Source: an uncultured Prevotellaceae bacterium (GTDB taxonomy: Bacteria; Bacteroidota; Bacteroidia; Bacteroidales; Bacteroidaceae). Taken from it: DNA of 47,299 nucleotides. Both the position numbers and the translations under genes were made by a program. Location: contig CACWSX010000043.1 in assembly GCA_902763615.1 (NCBI GenBank), positions 1 to 47,299 on the forward strand. The letters run 5' to 3'. How positions within the stretch are numbered: the stretch's first letter is position 1; each line of letters begins with the position of its first letter. The notes under the pieces were generated by a model. The model searched no databases. It was not told where the DNA came from and worked only from the letters and a program-made list of their open reading frames with translations. Below are positions 8,574 through 15,835 of this stretch, piece by piece.

Positions 8574-9017
8574 ATGAATAAGAAGGTTGTTATTGCGTGT
8601 TGCATTGGGTTGGGACTTTATATTGGTTGTTCTTTATTTCCCCAACATTCCGAGTTTGACGATAAGGCGACATTAGAGGATGTAATGGAAATGCAGCTCC
8701 CCAATTATAAGGTGAAGAAATTCATTTCTGATCCTATTATTGATTGTCATGGTGATTTTAGCGATAAGATTGTTATTGAATTTGAAGAGATACCCTCTAA
8801 ACAGTTTATTGACAATGTAAACCAGAGGGTAATAGCAGATACATTAAGAGACGATAAACGTTGGCTGAAACATGATGAGCATCGATATACTTTTCAGGCA
8901 TGCTATGGAGATGGAGGAAGAACCCCAAAATGTAGAAAAGGGCAACACGATTGGCTTATAACTTTGGATTTTTCTGATAATTCAAAAGAAGGCATTATCA
9001 ACTACGGTTATTGGTGA
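8574..9017 (+). CDS. Small putative lipoprotein, unknown function
   Basis: The protein has 147 residues from ATG 8574. This start was chosen because it begins a lipoprotein signal (MNKKVVIACCIGLGLYIGC) with the lipobox LYIGC, Cys19. An upstream in-frame ATG (8505) lies inside the preceding gene and would bury the signal. The mature part (SLFPQHSEFDDKATLEDVMEMQLPNYKV...) is hydrophilic with several Asp/Lys-rich turns and no motif I recognise. The gene begins 31 nt after the preceding secreted protein and shares its A/T-rich composition, so the two are likely one unit. Confidence 0.65.
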   Translation: MNKKVVIACCIGLGLYIGCSLFPQHSEFDDKATLEDVMEMQLPNYKVKKFISDPIIDCHGDFSDKIVIEFEEIPSKQFIDNVNQRVIADTLRDDKRWLKHDEHRYTFQACYGDGGRTPKCRKGQHDWLITLDFSDNSKEGIINYGYW

Positions 9018-9083
9018 GGCGGGAAATAACGGGAGACAAACGTCAGACAGATTACAAGATTCAATACTGGCTCCTTATTTACT

Positions 9084-9205
9084 AATAAGGGATTCTTATT
9101 TTTCAATAACCTGCCATTATTGTCGGATAAGGGCAGGTTATTTAGTACGTAGGCGGCGCACTTGAGTGCGCCCCTATCCGTACTGGAGTGCGCAATATGC
9201 GCACT
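9084..9205. repeat. Cluster of four intergenic palindromes (REP-like)
   Basis: Within a gene-free gap (9018-9410) lie four stem-loops in series: AATAAG/CTTATT (9084-9089/9095-9100); AATAACCTGCC/GGCAGGTTATT (9105-9115/9132-9142, perfect 11 bp); a compound stem 9144-9184 with AGTACG/CGTACT outside, TAGG/CCTA next and GGCGCACT/AGTGCGCC inside; and AGTGCGCA/TGCGCACT (9187-9194/9198-9205). The last two share the AGTGCGC word. They could be termination or mRNA-end structures, or a REP-type repeat. No coding potential was found here. Confidence 0.7.
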
Positions 9206-9275
9206 AAAACTGAAACGGATATACACACCACCAAAATAATGCTATAAAAAAAGAATTGCATCGATTTTAGGCAAC

Positions 9276-9332
9276 CATATACCTTCTCGGATGGCCTTTG
9301 TGGTAAGGCATTTCTTGCGATGAAGGTATATG
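9276..9332 (+). other. Large stem-loop upstream of the mscS promoter
   Basis: CATATACCTTC (9276-9286) is perfectly complementary to GAAGGTATATG (9322-9332). Inside the loop a second stem forms from GCCTT (9294-9298) and AAGGC (9305-9309). It lies about 25 bp upstream of the mscS -33 box, so it would not be part of that mRNA if the promoter call is right. Function unknown. Confidence 0.5.
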
Positions 9333-9355
9333 TTGACCATATTTCTTGCAGAATA

Positions 9356-9387
9356 TTTGTTCTTTTCAAAGAAATGTTGTAGTTTTG
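9356..9387 (+). promoter_or_regulatory. Promoter of the mscS-murQ operon
   Basis: -33 TTTG at 9356-9359 and -7 TAGTTTTG at 9380-9387, spacing 20 bp. Confidence 0.7.
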
Positions 9388-9410
9388 CAACCAAATGAGA
9401 GGTACGGACA

Positions 9411-10520
9411 ATGGATAAGATTCAGTTATGGGTTCGGCAGGTGGTGGAGGCCTGCGGTTTGGAGGGAGATATCGTGGCCTATGTCAGCCATACGGTGCTG
9501 GTCATACTGGCTATATTGCTGGCAGTGGTGGCTGGGTTGCTGTGTCAGAAGATACTGGTGCCAATCGTGCTGCGACTGACGAAGAAGACGGAGGCGAAGT
9601 GGGACGATGTCATTTTCAGTCGCAAGGTGCTGATGACAGCATGCAGCATTGTGCCAGCAATCGTCATCTGGATGCTGTTGCCCTGGACATTCTACGATTT
9701 CCCGACGGTCCGCGAAGTGCTGACCCGTCTCACGGCAATTTATATCACTGTGATGGCTGTGCGCACGCTGATAGTGTTTGCCGACTCTTTCAAACTGCTT
9801 GAAGATGGCAAAAGGACGGCACGCCAGCAGTATCTTTATTCCGTCTGCGGTGTCTTGAAGATCATCGTAGTCTTCATTGCCGTCATCGTAATCATCGCCA
9901 TCATCATCAACAAAGACCCCACGACGCTGTTTGCCGGACTTGGTGCGGCTTCAGCCATCCTGATGCTCGCCTTCCAGGATACCATTAAGGGTTTGGTGGC
10001 AGGCATCCGTCTGACCAACAATGATATGATCCACATCGGCGACTGGGTGACGGTGCCTTCTGCCGGTGCCAACGGAAGGGTGGAGGAGATTAGTCTGACC
10101 ACCGTTAAGATCCGGAACTTTGACAATACTATCATCACAGTCACCCCACAGACACTGGTAGATGGCTCTTTCCAGAACTGGCTGGGGATGGAGCAGCGCG
10201 AGGGCCGCAAGCAGGTCAGGAAGGTGTATTTCGATTTCCGCTCGTTCACCGTTGATGACGACGGAGTGGCCAATATCACCAAGTTTCGCCATCATATCGA
10301 GCAATGGCTTTGCGATAATCCGAAGGTAATCGGTGAGAAGAATCCGCTTGTGCGTCAGGCAGAGGCGGCACAGGCAGGTTGCTGTGTGGAATTTATCTTC
10401 TGGTTGCGCTCGCAGGCTGCTATAGACTATGAGCACGATACCAGCGATATCATGGAGTATATCTATGCTGCCAGCGCCGACTATGGCCTGCGCATCTATC
10501 AGCAGTTCCCAGAGCAATAA
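9411..10520 (+). CDS. mscS: Small-conductance mechanosensitive channel (MscS family)
   Basis: This is a 369-residue inner-membrane channel that releases solutes on osmotic downshock. Four hydrophobic helices lie in the first 170 residues. They are followed by the Gly/Ala-rich pore helix AGLGAASAILMLAFQDTIKGLVAG (about 172-195) and the beta domain start NNDMIHIGDWVTVPS, with VEEISLTTVKIRNFDNTIITVT typical of the MscS middle domain. The C-terminal alpha/beta domain ends in an amphipathic YGLRIYQQFPEQ tail. The family usually forms heptamers. The protein is longer at the N-terminus than E. coli MscS, as is usual for YbdG/MscM-like Bacteroidetes homologs. It heads a co-directional run through murQ. 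Confidence 0.93.
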   Translation: MDKIQLWVRQVVEACGLEGDIVAYVSHTVLVILAILLAVVAGLLCQKILVPIVLRLTKKTEAKWDDVIFSRKVLMTACSIVPAIVIWMLLPWTFYDFPTVREVLTRLTAIYITVMAVRTLIVFADSFKLLEDGKRTARQQYLYSVCGVLKIIVVFIAVIVIIAIIINKDPTTLFAGLGAASAILMLAFQDTIKGLVAGIRLTNNDMIHIGDWVTVPSAGANGRVEEISLTTVKIRNFDNTIITVTPQTLVDGSFQNWLGMEQREGRKQVRKVYFDFRSFTVDDDGVANITKFRHHIEQWLCDNPKVIGEKNPLVRQAEAAQAGCCVEFIFWLRSQAAIDYEHDTSDIMEYIYAASADYGLRIYQQFPEQ

Positions 10521-10539
10521 TACTTAAACGATTATAATT

Positions 10540-10992
10540 ATGAACATCGGAGACAAGGCGCCTGAGATTCTGGGCAAAGACGAACAGGGACGGGACATCC
10601 GTCTGAGTGATTACAAAGGACGCAAGTTGGTGCTGTATTTCTATCCGAAGGACAATACCAGCGGTTGTACGGCTGAGGCGTGCAGTCTGAGAGACCACTA
10701 TGGCGAGCTGCAAGGGGACGGCTATGAGGTGGTAGGTGTGAGTAAGGACTCTGCTGCCTCGCACGTCAAATTCAAGGAGAAGCATGAGCTGCCCTTCCCG
10801 CTGATAGCTGATGTGGACAAGACGCTGATGGAGGCGATGGGCGCCTGGGGCGAGAAGGTCATGTATGGCAAGAAGACGATGGGCACCATCCGCACCACCT
10901 TTATTATCAATGAGGATGGCATCATCGAACAAATCTTTGCTGGCAAACAGGTGAAGACTAAAGAACATGCAGAACAAATACTGAACAAATGA
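10540..10992 (+). CDS. bcp: Thioredoxin-dependent thiol peroxidase (peroxiredoxin Q)
   Basis: This is a 150-residue cytosolic peroxiredoxin of the BCP/PrxQ group, which reduces hydroperoxides with thioredoxin electrons. The active site PKDNTSGCTAEAC holds the peroxidatic Cys43 and the resolving Cys48 five residues later, the usual BCP arrangement. The conserved Arg lies in TIRTTFIINEDG. Length is canonical. The gene is 19 nt after mscS, and its stop overlaps the next start (ATGA), indicating translational coupling with the LUD-domain gene. Confidence 0.95.
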   Translation: MNIGDKAPEILGKDEQGRDIRLSDYKGRKLVLYFYPKDNTSGCTAEACSLRDHYGELQGDGYEVVGVSKDSAASHVKFKEKHELPFPLIADVDKTLMEAMGAWGEKVMYGKKTMGTIRTTFIINEDGIIEQIFAGKQVKTKEHAEQILNK

Positions 10993-11624
10993 CACCCAAG
11001 GAATTACGAAACGAACGATTGGCGGAGCGGATGATCAAGCATCTGAAGCGTCGCAACATGGAAGCCTTCTATTGCCCGACGGCAGCAGAGGCAGTAAAGA
11101 AAGTATCGGAACTGATTGCCGATGGTAGCAGTGTGACGTGGGGTGGTTCGATGACCATCCGTGATATGGGCATTCCTCAGGCACTGAAAGAAAGAGGGAC
11201 CCTCGAGGTGCTCGACCGTGATGAGGTGACTGACCGCGAGGAAGTGGTGAAGATCTATGAGCGCGCCTTCTCGGCTGATGTCTATCTGTCGAGTGCCAAC
11301 GCCATCAGCGAAGATGGTGTCATCGTGAATATCGATGGTAACGGCAATCGTGTAGCCGCTATTACCTGGGGTCCGAAAAAGGTAATCTTCATCATCGGCC
11401 TGAACAAGGTGGCGCAGACCGTTGAGGCAGCTTTGGCACGCGCCCGTTCGACGGCTTCGCCCATCAATACTGCCCGTTTCGACATCAAGACGCCTTGTCA
11501 GACTGATGGCGTCTGTCACAATTGCAACTCGCCTGAGAGCATCTGTAATTATATCCACTTCCTGCGAAACTCACCACGCGGTAAGCATACGGTGATACTT
11601 GTGGGTGAGGATTATGGATATTAA
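10989..11624 (+). CDS. LUD-domain protein (LutC/YkgG-like)
   Basis: The 211-residue protein belongs to the LUD family, members of which take part in L-lactate oxidation (LutB/LutC). The N-terminal block ERMIKHLKRRNMEAFYCPTAAEAV is followed by the conserved glycine-rich segment SSVTWGGSMTIRDMGIPQAL and by SANAISEDGVIVNIDGNGNRVAAI. A C-terminal Cys group (CQTDGVCHNCNSPESIC) is often seen in Bacteroidetes members and might bind metal. Stand-alone LUD genes are common in Bacteroidales, and no lutA/lutB neighbour is present, so a lactate role is uncertain. The start overlaps bcp by 4 nt. Confidence 0.82.
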   Translation: MTPKELRNERLAERMIKHLKRRNMEAFYCPTAAEAVKKVSELIADGSSVTWGGSMTIRDMGIPQALKERGTLEVLDRDEVTDREEVVKIYERAFSADVYLSSANAISEDGVIVNIDGNGNRVAAITWGPKKVIFIIGLNKVAQTVEAALARARSTASPINTARFDIKTPCQTDGVCHNCNSPESICNYIHFLRNSPRGKHTVILVGEDYGY

Positions 11625-11636
11625 TTCTTTTTGTTT

Positions 11637-13070
11637 ATGGAACTCAACGAACTGATATCTTCGGTCAACGATGCAGTATGGGGCTATGTGCTGATAGCTG
11701 CCCTTGTGAGCTGCGGACTGTGGTTTACTTGGCGCACACGCTTTGTACAGTTCCGAATGGTGGGCGAGATGATACGTCTGCTGACCGACTCGGCTATTGA
11801 TACGGTAGAGACACAAGTCAAGGAAAACGCGGCAGGAGAGAGAAGCAAGCACATCTCATCGTTTCAGGCGTTTGCCGTCAGTGTGGCTACTCGTGTAGGC
11901 ACAGGCAACTTGGCGGGTGTGGCTTCAGCAATCGCCATCGGAGGTCCTGGTGCCGTATTCTGGATGTGGATTATCGCCCTGATTGGTTCTGCGACGGCTT
12001 TCGTGGAGTCGACTTTAGCGCAGTTGTTCAAACAGAAGCATAAGGACTCCTTCATCGGTGGTCCTGCCTACTATATCCAGCGCGGACTTCATCAGCGATG
12101 GATGGCAGTCTTGTTTGCTGTCCTCATTACCTGTCAGTTCGGATTGTCTAACAACTCTATCCAGTCGAACACCATCTGCGGAGCCATGCAGGAAGCCTTT
12201 GGCTGGCCACCGATATGGGTGGGGTCAGGACTGGCCGTCATCGCCTTGTTCATCGTTTTTGGTGGCATCCAGCGTATTGCTCAGGTCTGTGCGGTCTTAG
12301 TGCCTGTGATGGCGATAGGCTATATCGTTTTGGCGTTGGTGGTTATCGTGATGAACATCGGACTGATTCCGCACGTCTTTAAAGCGATTGTACTCAATGC
12401 TTTCGGCATTCAGCAGATGGCTGGCGGCGGTATTGGAGTTGCTATTATGAGTGGAGTGAAACGAGGACTATTCTCGAATGAGGCAGGTGAGGGTAGTGCA
12501 CCCAATGTGGCAGCGACAGCTTCCGTTACCCATCCTGTGAAACAGGGACTCATTCAGGCTCTGGGTGTCTTTACCGATACGTTGCTTGTTTGTTCCTGTA
12601 CAGCCTTTATCATTCTGATCAGCGGTCTTTATCAGACACCAGGGTTGAATGGCATCGCCCTCACCCAGTCTGCCTTACAGTCAGAAGTGGGAGCAGTAGG
12701 GCCCATATTTGTGGCAATAGCAATCTATCTCTTTGCTTTCTCCAGTATTATCGGCAATTACTATTATGGCGAGGCTAATATCCGTTTTATTACGTCTAAT
12801 ACGATGGTGATGACCGTCTATCGCATTTTTTCTGCTGGAGTGATGGTTATCTTCGGTGCAATGGCGAGTTTTGAACTGGTGTGGAACATTGTCGATTTCT
12901 TCATGGCCTTCCTGACGGCTTGTAACCTGACGGCTATCATACTTTTGGGCCGTTATGTCTTCCGTCTGCTTGACGACTATCGGAAACAGAAGAAACAGGG
13001 TATTAAGGAACCTGTCTTCCACCGTAGTCAGATACCAGAACTGGAGCATGAACTGGAGTGTTGGGAATAA
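11637..13070 (+). CDS. Alanine or glycine:cation symporter (AGCS family)
   Basis: This is a polytopic inner-membrane sodium/proton:amino-acid symporter of 477 residues. Family signatures are visible: GTGNLAGVASAIAIGGPGAVFWMW (the AGCS glycine-rich motif, about residues 88-111) and KRGLFSNEAGEGSAPNVAATA (about 278-298), which forms the substrate site. The start was set at ATG 11637 (MELNELISS), because the frame opens two codons earlier only with TTG. It lies 12 nt downstream of the LUD gene in an operon that also holds murQ. Alanine released during cell-wall turnover would be a sensible substrate, but that is inference. Confidence 0.92.
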   Translation: MELNELISSVNDAVWGYVLIAALVSCGLWFTWRTRFVQFRMVGEMIRLLTDSAIDTVETQVKENAAGERSKHISSFQAFAVSVATRVGTGNLAGVASAIAIGGPGAVFWMWIIALIGSATAFVESTLAQLFKQKHKDSFIGGPAYYIQRGLHQRWMAVLFAVLITCQFGLSNNSIQSNTICGAMQEAFGWPPIWVGSGLAVIALFIVFGGIQRIAQVCAVLVPVMAIGYIVLALVVIVMNIGLIPHVFKAIVLNAFGIQQMAGGGIGVAIMSGVKRGLFSNEAGEGSAPNVAATASVTHPVKQGLIQALGVFTDTLLVCSCTAFIILISGLYQTPGLNGIALTQSALQSEVGAVGPIFVAIAIYLFAFSSIIGNYYYGEANIRFITSNTMVMTVYRIFSAGVMVIFGAMASFELVWNIVDFFMAFLTACNLTAIILLGRYVFRLLDDYRKQKKQGIKEPVFHRSQIPELEHELECWE

Positions 13071-13075
13071 AATCA

Positions 13076-13369
13076 ATGCTGATTATGGAACAGGCAGAAC
13101 GAATCAGACAAATGGAACAACGGCTGGAAAGGAGTGCTGCAGCGGTGATGGCTTTATCTGCTGCTCTGGACCGCTACGAAGAGGTGAAGGAGGATATCTC
13201 AGCACTCGAAGCATATTATGACAGCGAAACATGGAAGCAGGACTTTGCTGATGATGAGGCGGGTTTGCTGCCTCCTAGCCTCAAGCGTGGCGTGCTGTCT
13301 GAAGACGGCATCTGGAATCTGTTGACAGATGCCCGCGAGTTGGTGGAGCGCCTTCATGCAATCAAATAA
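13076..13369 (+). CDS. DUF4298-like small protein
   Basis: This is a 97-residue cytosolic protein (94 if ATG 13085 is used). It is almost entirely helical, with an N-terminal coiled segment MEQAERIRQMEQRLERSAAAV, a central DRYEEVKEDISALEAYY block, then SETWKQDFADDEAGLLPPSLKRGVLSEDGIWNLL. This matches the DUF4298 pattern as I remember it. Function is not known. The GTG upstream at 13058 overlaps the symporter gene and is less likely. It sits 5 nt after the AGCS stop and 9 nt before murQ, so it belongs to the same operon. Confidence 0.75.
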   Translation: MLIMEQAERIRQMEQRLERSAAAVMALSAALDRYEEVKEDISALEAYYDSETWKQDFADDEAGLLPPSLKRGVLSEDGIWNLLTDARELVERLHAIK

Positions 13370-13378
13370 CCCTGCTAC

Positions 13379-14188
13379 ATGGATATTAAAGACAAAATTA
13401 CCGAACACCCCTCACGCTTTGATCATCTGGAACAGATGTCAGTATCCGAGTTGTTGCAGCATATCAACGAGGAGGATGCTGGCATAGCAGAGGCCGTCAG
13501 ACAGGCTATTCCGCAGATAGAGCCTTTTGTGGAGGCCGTTGAGGAACGGATGAAGCGAGGAGGCCGACTCTTCTATATCGGTGCAGGCACGAGTGGTCGT
13601 TTGGGGGTTTTGGACGCAAGTGAGTTGCCGCCTACCTTCGGCGTACCTGATACGTGGGTCGTCGGACTTATTGCTGGTGGTGACGAGGCCTTGCGCCATG
13701 CAGTCGAGAAAGCGGAGGATATCCCTGAGAAAGGTTGGGAAGACTTACTCAAGCATCATCCTACTGCAGATGACACCGTTCTTGGCATTGCGGCTTCAGG
13801 CACGACACCTTATGTGCTTGGGGCTATTCAACAAGCCAGAGAGAACGGCTTGTTGACGGGCTGTATCACCAGTAATCATCATACGCCTTTGGCTGAGGCC
13901 GCCGAGTTTCCTATTGAGACCATCGTAGGTCCTGAGTTCGTTACAGGTTCCAGTCGCATGAAGAGCGGTACGGCCCAGAAGATGGTGCTGAATATGATAT
14001 CCACCTCGCTGATGATACGCTTAGGTCGTGTTGAAGGCAATCGGATGGTCAAGATGCAATTGACGAATGCCAAACTGGTGGATCGCGGTACGCGGATGCT
14101 TCAGGACATGTTGGGTTTGAGTTATGACGAGGCTCAGCAGCGTTTGTTGGAGGCGGGGAGTGTGGATAATGCCTGCCAGAACCCATGA
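13379..14188 (+). CDS. murQ: N-acetylmuramic acid 6-phosphate etherase
   Basis: MurQ splits the lactyl ether of MurNAc-6-phosphate to give GlcNAc-6-phosphate and D-lactate in cell-wall sugar recycling. The 269-residue protein carries the SIS fold: FYIGAGTSGRLGVLDASELPPTFG (about 63-86, with the catalytic Glu of ASELPP) and the family signature GSSRMKSGTAQKMVLNMIST (about 193-212). The C-terminus is a short helical tail as in other Bacteroidetes MurQ. It ends an operon with an amino-acid symporter. No MurK/AnmK-type kinase or MurP transporter is in the window. Confidence 0.95.
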   Translation: MDIKDKITEHPSRFDHLEQMSVSELLQHINEEDAGIAEAVRQAIPQIEPFVEAVEERMKRGGRLFYIGAGTSGRLGVLDASELPPTFGVPDTWVVGLIAGGDEALRHAVEKAEDIPEKGWEDLLKHHPTADDTVLGIAASGTTPYVLGAIQQARENGLLTGCITSNHHTPLAEAAEFPIETIVGPEFVTGSSRMKSGTAQKMVLNMISTSLMIRLGRVEGNRMVKMQLTNAKLVDRGTRMLQDMLGLSYDEAQQRLLEAGSVDNACQNP

Positions 14189-14221
14189 GCAGCTTCGCAT
14201 TTGACAAAAAACCTAAATATT

Positions 14222-14253
14222 TTTGTTTATCTCTTCCTTTTTTCGTATCTTTG
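14222..14253 (+). promoter_or_regulatory. Promoter of the acetyltransferase-parE-esterase run
   Basis: -33 TTTG at 14222-14225 and -7 TATCTTTG at 14246-14253, spacing 20 bp. No other promoter box was recognised before parE, so parE may depend on this one. Confidence 0.7.
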
Positions 14254-14284
14254 CAACGTTTTAAAGCTTTAAAGACCAATAGTT

Positions 14285-15448
14285 ATGTCGTCAATAGAGA
14301 TTAGGAAGGTAACAGACAAGAAGAGTCTGACGACCTTCATTGACTTTCATTATGACTTGTACAAGGGCAATCCCTATGATGCGCCCAACTTATACAGCGA
14401 CGAGGTCCATACGCTGAGCAAGGATAAGAATGCTGCCTTCGAATTTTGTGAGGCAGAGTATTTCATGGCTTATAAAGACGGCAAACTCGTAGGACGTATT
14501 GCCGGTATTATCAATAAGAGAGCCAACGAGAAATGGGAACGTAAGAGCGTGCGCTTCGGATGGGTTGATTTCATCGACGATATTGAGGTGAGCCGCGCTC
14601 TCTTCCAGGCTGTTGAGGACTGGGGACGCCAGAAGGGTATGACAGAGATCGTAGGTCCTCTTGGCTTTACTGATATGGATCCGGAGGGTATGCTCATCGA
14701 GGGTTTCGAGGAGTTGGGTACGATGGCTACCATCTATAATTATCCCTATTATCCTAAGCACATCGAACAACTTGGTGGTTGGGAGAAAGACAACGACTAT
14801 CTGGAATTCAAACTGATCGTGCCTCAGGGCGGGGTGCCCGAGAAGTATCAGAAGATAGCGGAGATGGTCATGAAGCGCTATAACCTCCATCCGATGCACC
14901 CCAAGCGTAGTCAGGTGTTTGGCGAGGAGCAGATAGGGCGCAAAGTGCTGGATGTGGTCAATAAGAGTTTTGGCCATCTTTATGGGTACTCTCAGATGAC
15001 CGAAGCGCAGATTGATGAATATCTGAAGATGTATTTCCCCATGCTCGACATGAACCTGATCTGTCTCATTGAAGACTGGAATACGCCCAATCATGACATC
15101 ATTGGTGTAGGTATCTCCATTACCTCAATGACTCGTGCCCTACAGAAGTGTCGCAGAGGACGTCTTTGGCCCTTCGGCTGGTGGCATTGTCTGCGTGCGC
15201 TGAAGTTCCGTAAGGCCGAGTGTGTCGATATGATGCTGGTGGGCATCTTGCCCGAGTATCAGCAAAAGGGTGCTAATGCCCTGTTGTTCTATGATCTTAT
15301 CCCTTGGTATCAGAAATATGGCTTCAAGTGGGGTGAGACCAATGTGGAGATGGAGACCAACAATCAGGTACAGAGCCAGTGGAAGTATCTTGACCACGAA
15401 CAGCACAAACGTCGCAGATGTTATAAGAAGGTGTTGGGTGATAGGTGA
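14285..15448 (+). CDS. GNAT/YghO-like N-acetyltransferase family protein
   Basis: The 387-residue cytosolic protein resembles a conserved Bacteroidetes family usually annotated as GNAT-like or YghO-like. An N-terminal block (about 1-130) includes EYFMAYKDGKLVGRIAGIINKRANEKW, which looks like GNAT strands beta3-beta4. The GPLGFTDMDPEGMLIEGFEELGTMATIYNYPYY segment (about 120-155) is highly characteristic of the group. A second GNAT-like core near the C-terminus has MMLVGILPEYQQKGANALLFYDL. The substrate is unknown. The last codons (KKVLGDR-stop) are encoded by the left heptad array of the downstream inserted element, so the C-terminal residues may have been altered by it. Confidence 0.8.
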   Translation: MSSIEIRKVTDKKSLTTFIDFHYDLYKGNPYDAPNLYSDEVHTLSKDKNAAFEFCEAEYFMAYKDGKLVGRIAGIINKRANEKWERKSVRFGWVDFIDDIEVSRALFQAVEDWGRQKGMTEIVGPLGFTDMDPEGMLIEGFEELGTMATIYNYPYYPKHIEQLGGWEKDNDYLEFKLIVPQGGVPEKYQKIAEMVMKRYNLHPMHPKRSQVFGEEQIGRKVLDVVNKSFGHLYGYSQMTEAQIDEYLKMYFPMLDMNLICLIEDWNTPNHDIIGVGISITSMTRALQKCRRGRLWPFGWWHCLRALKFRKAECVDMMLVGILPEYQQKGANALLFYDLIPWYQKYGFKWGETNVEMETNNQVQSQWKYLDHEQHKRRRCYKKVLGDR

Positions 15449-15461
15449 TGGGTGTTGGTTA
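15430..15461 (+). repeat. Left heptad array of the four-helix-bundle element
   Basis: Four 7-bp units of GGTGWTR plus GTTA. It overlaps the stop codon of the acetyltransferase gene (15446-15448). Confidence 0.85.
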
Positions 15462-15472
15462 ATAGTTTTGAA

Positions 15473-15832
15473 ATGGAGAAATTCTATTATAGACGATTGG
15501 ATGTTTATCAGAATGCCAAACAATTGGCAATTGATGTTCATGAGCTATTGAAGAGTTTTCCTCAAGATGAAAAGTTTGCTTTAGCAGATCAGTTGAGGCG
15601 TGCTTCAACTTCTATTATGTTTAATATTGCAGAAGGATTTGGGAGATATACAAATAAGGAGAGAATTCGATTTTTGGATATAGCTAATGGTTCACTTATG
15701 GAAGTTGCAAGTGAGCTTGAACTTGCTCTTTCTTTTCAGTATCTTACTACAGAAGAGTTTGAGTCTTTCGATGAGAAAATATTAATAGTTGTCAGACAAT
15801 TGGCAAAATTACGTTCAACAATTCAAGTATAA
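15473..15832 (+). CDS. Four-helix-bundle protein (S23/23S-rRNA IVS-protein family)
   Basis: The 119-residue protein has the family features: FYYRRLDVYQNAKQLAIDVHELLK (helix 1), FALADQLRRASTSIMFNIAEGFGRYTNKERIRFLDIANGSLMEVASELELA (helices 2-3, with the hallmark RRA..S...NIAEG) and a C-terminal helix. The family was first noted as ORFs in intervening sequences of 23S rRNA and is structurally related to Avd of diversity-generating retroelements. Nucleic-acid binding is plausible for this basic bundle. ATG 15473 was chosen because the upstream frame start is GTG inside the repeat. Base composition is clearly A/T-rich relative to parE and the acetyltransferase gene, suggesting separate origin. It lies exactly between inverted heptad arrays. 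Confidence 0.88.
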   Translation: MEKFYYRRLDVYQNAKQLAIDVHELLKSFPQDEKFALADQLRRASTSIMFNIAEGFGRYTNKERIRFLDIANGSLMEVASELELALSFQYLTTEEFESFDEKILIVVRQLAKLRSTIQV

Positions 15833-15835
15833 TAT

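Noticed and set aside
9008-9411. Minus-strand open frames of 72 and 89 codons in the palindrome region
   Set aside because: They run through the stem-loops, have no promoter box and no recognisable protein features.
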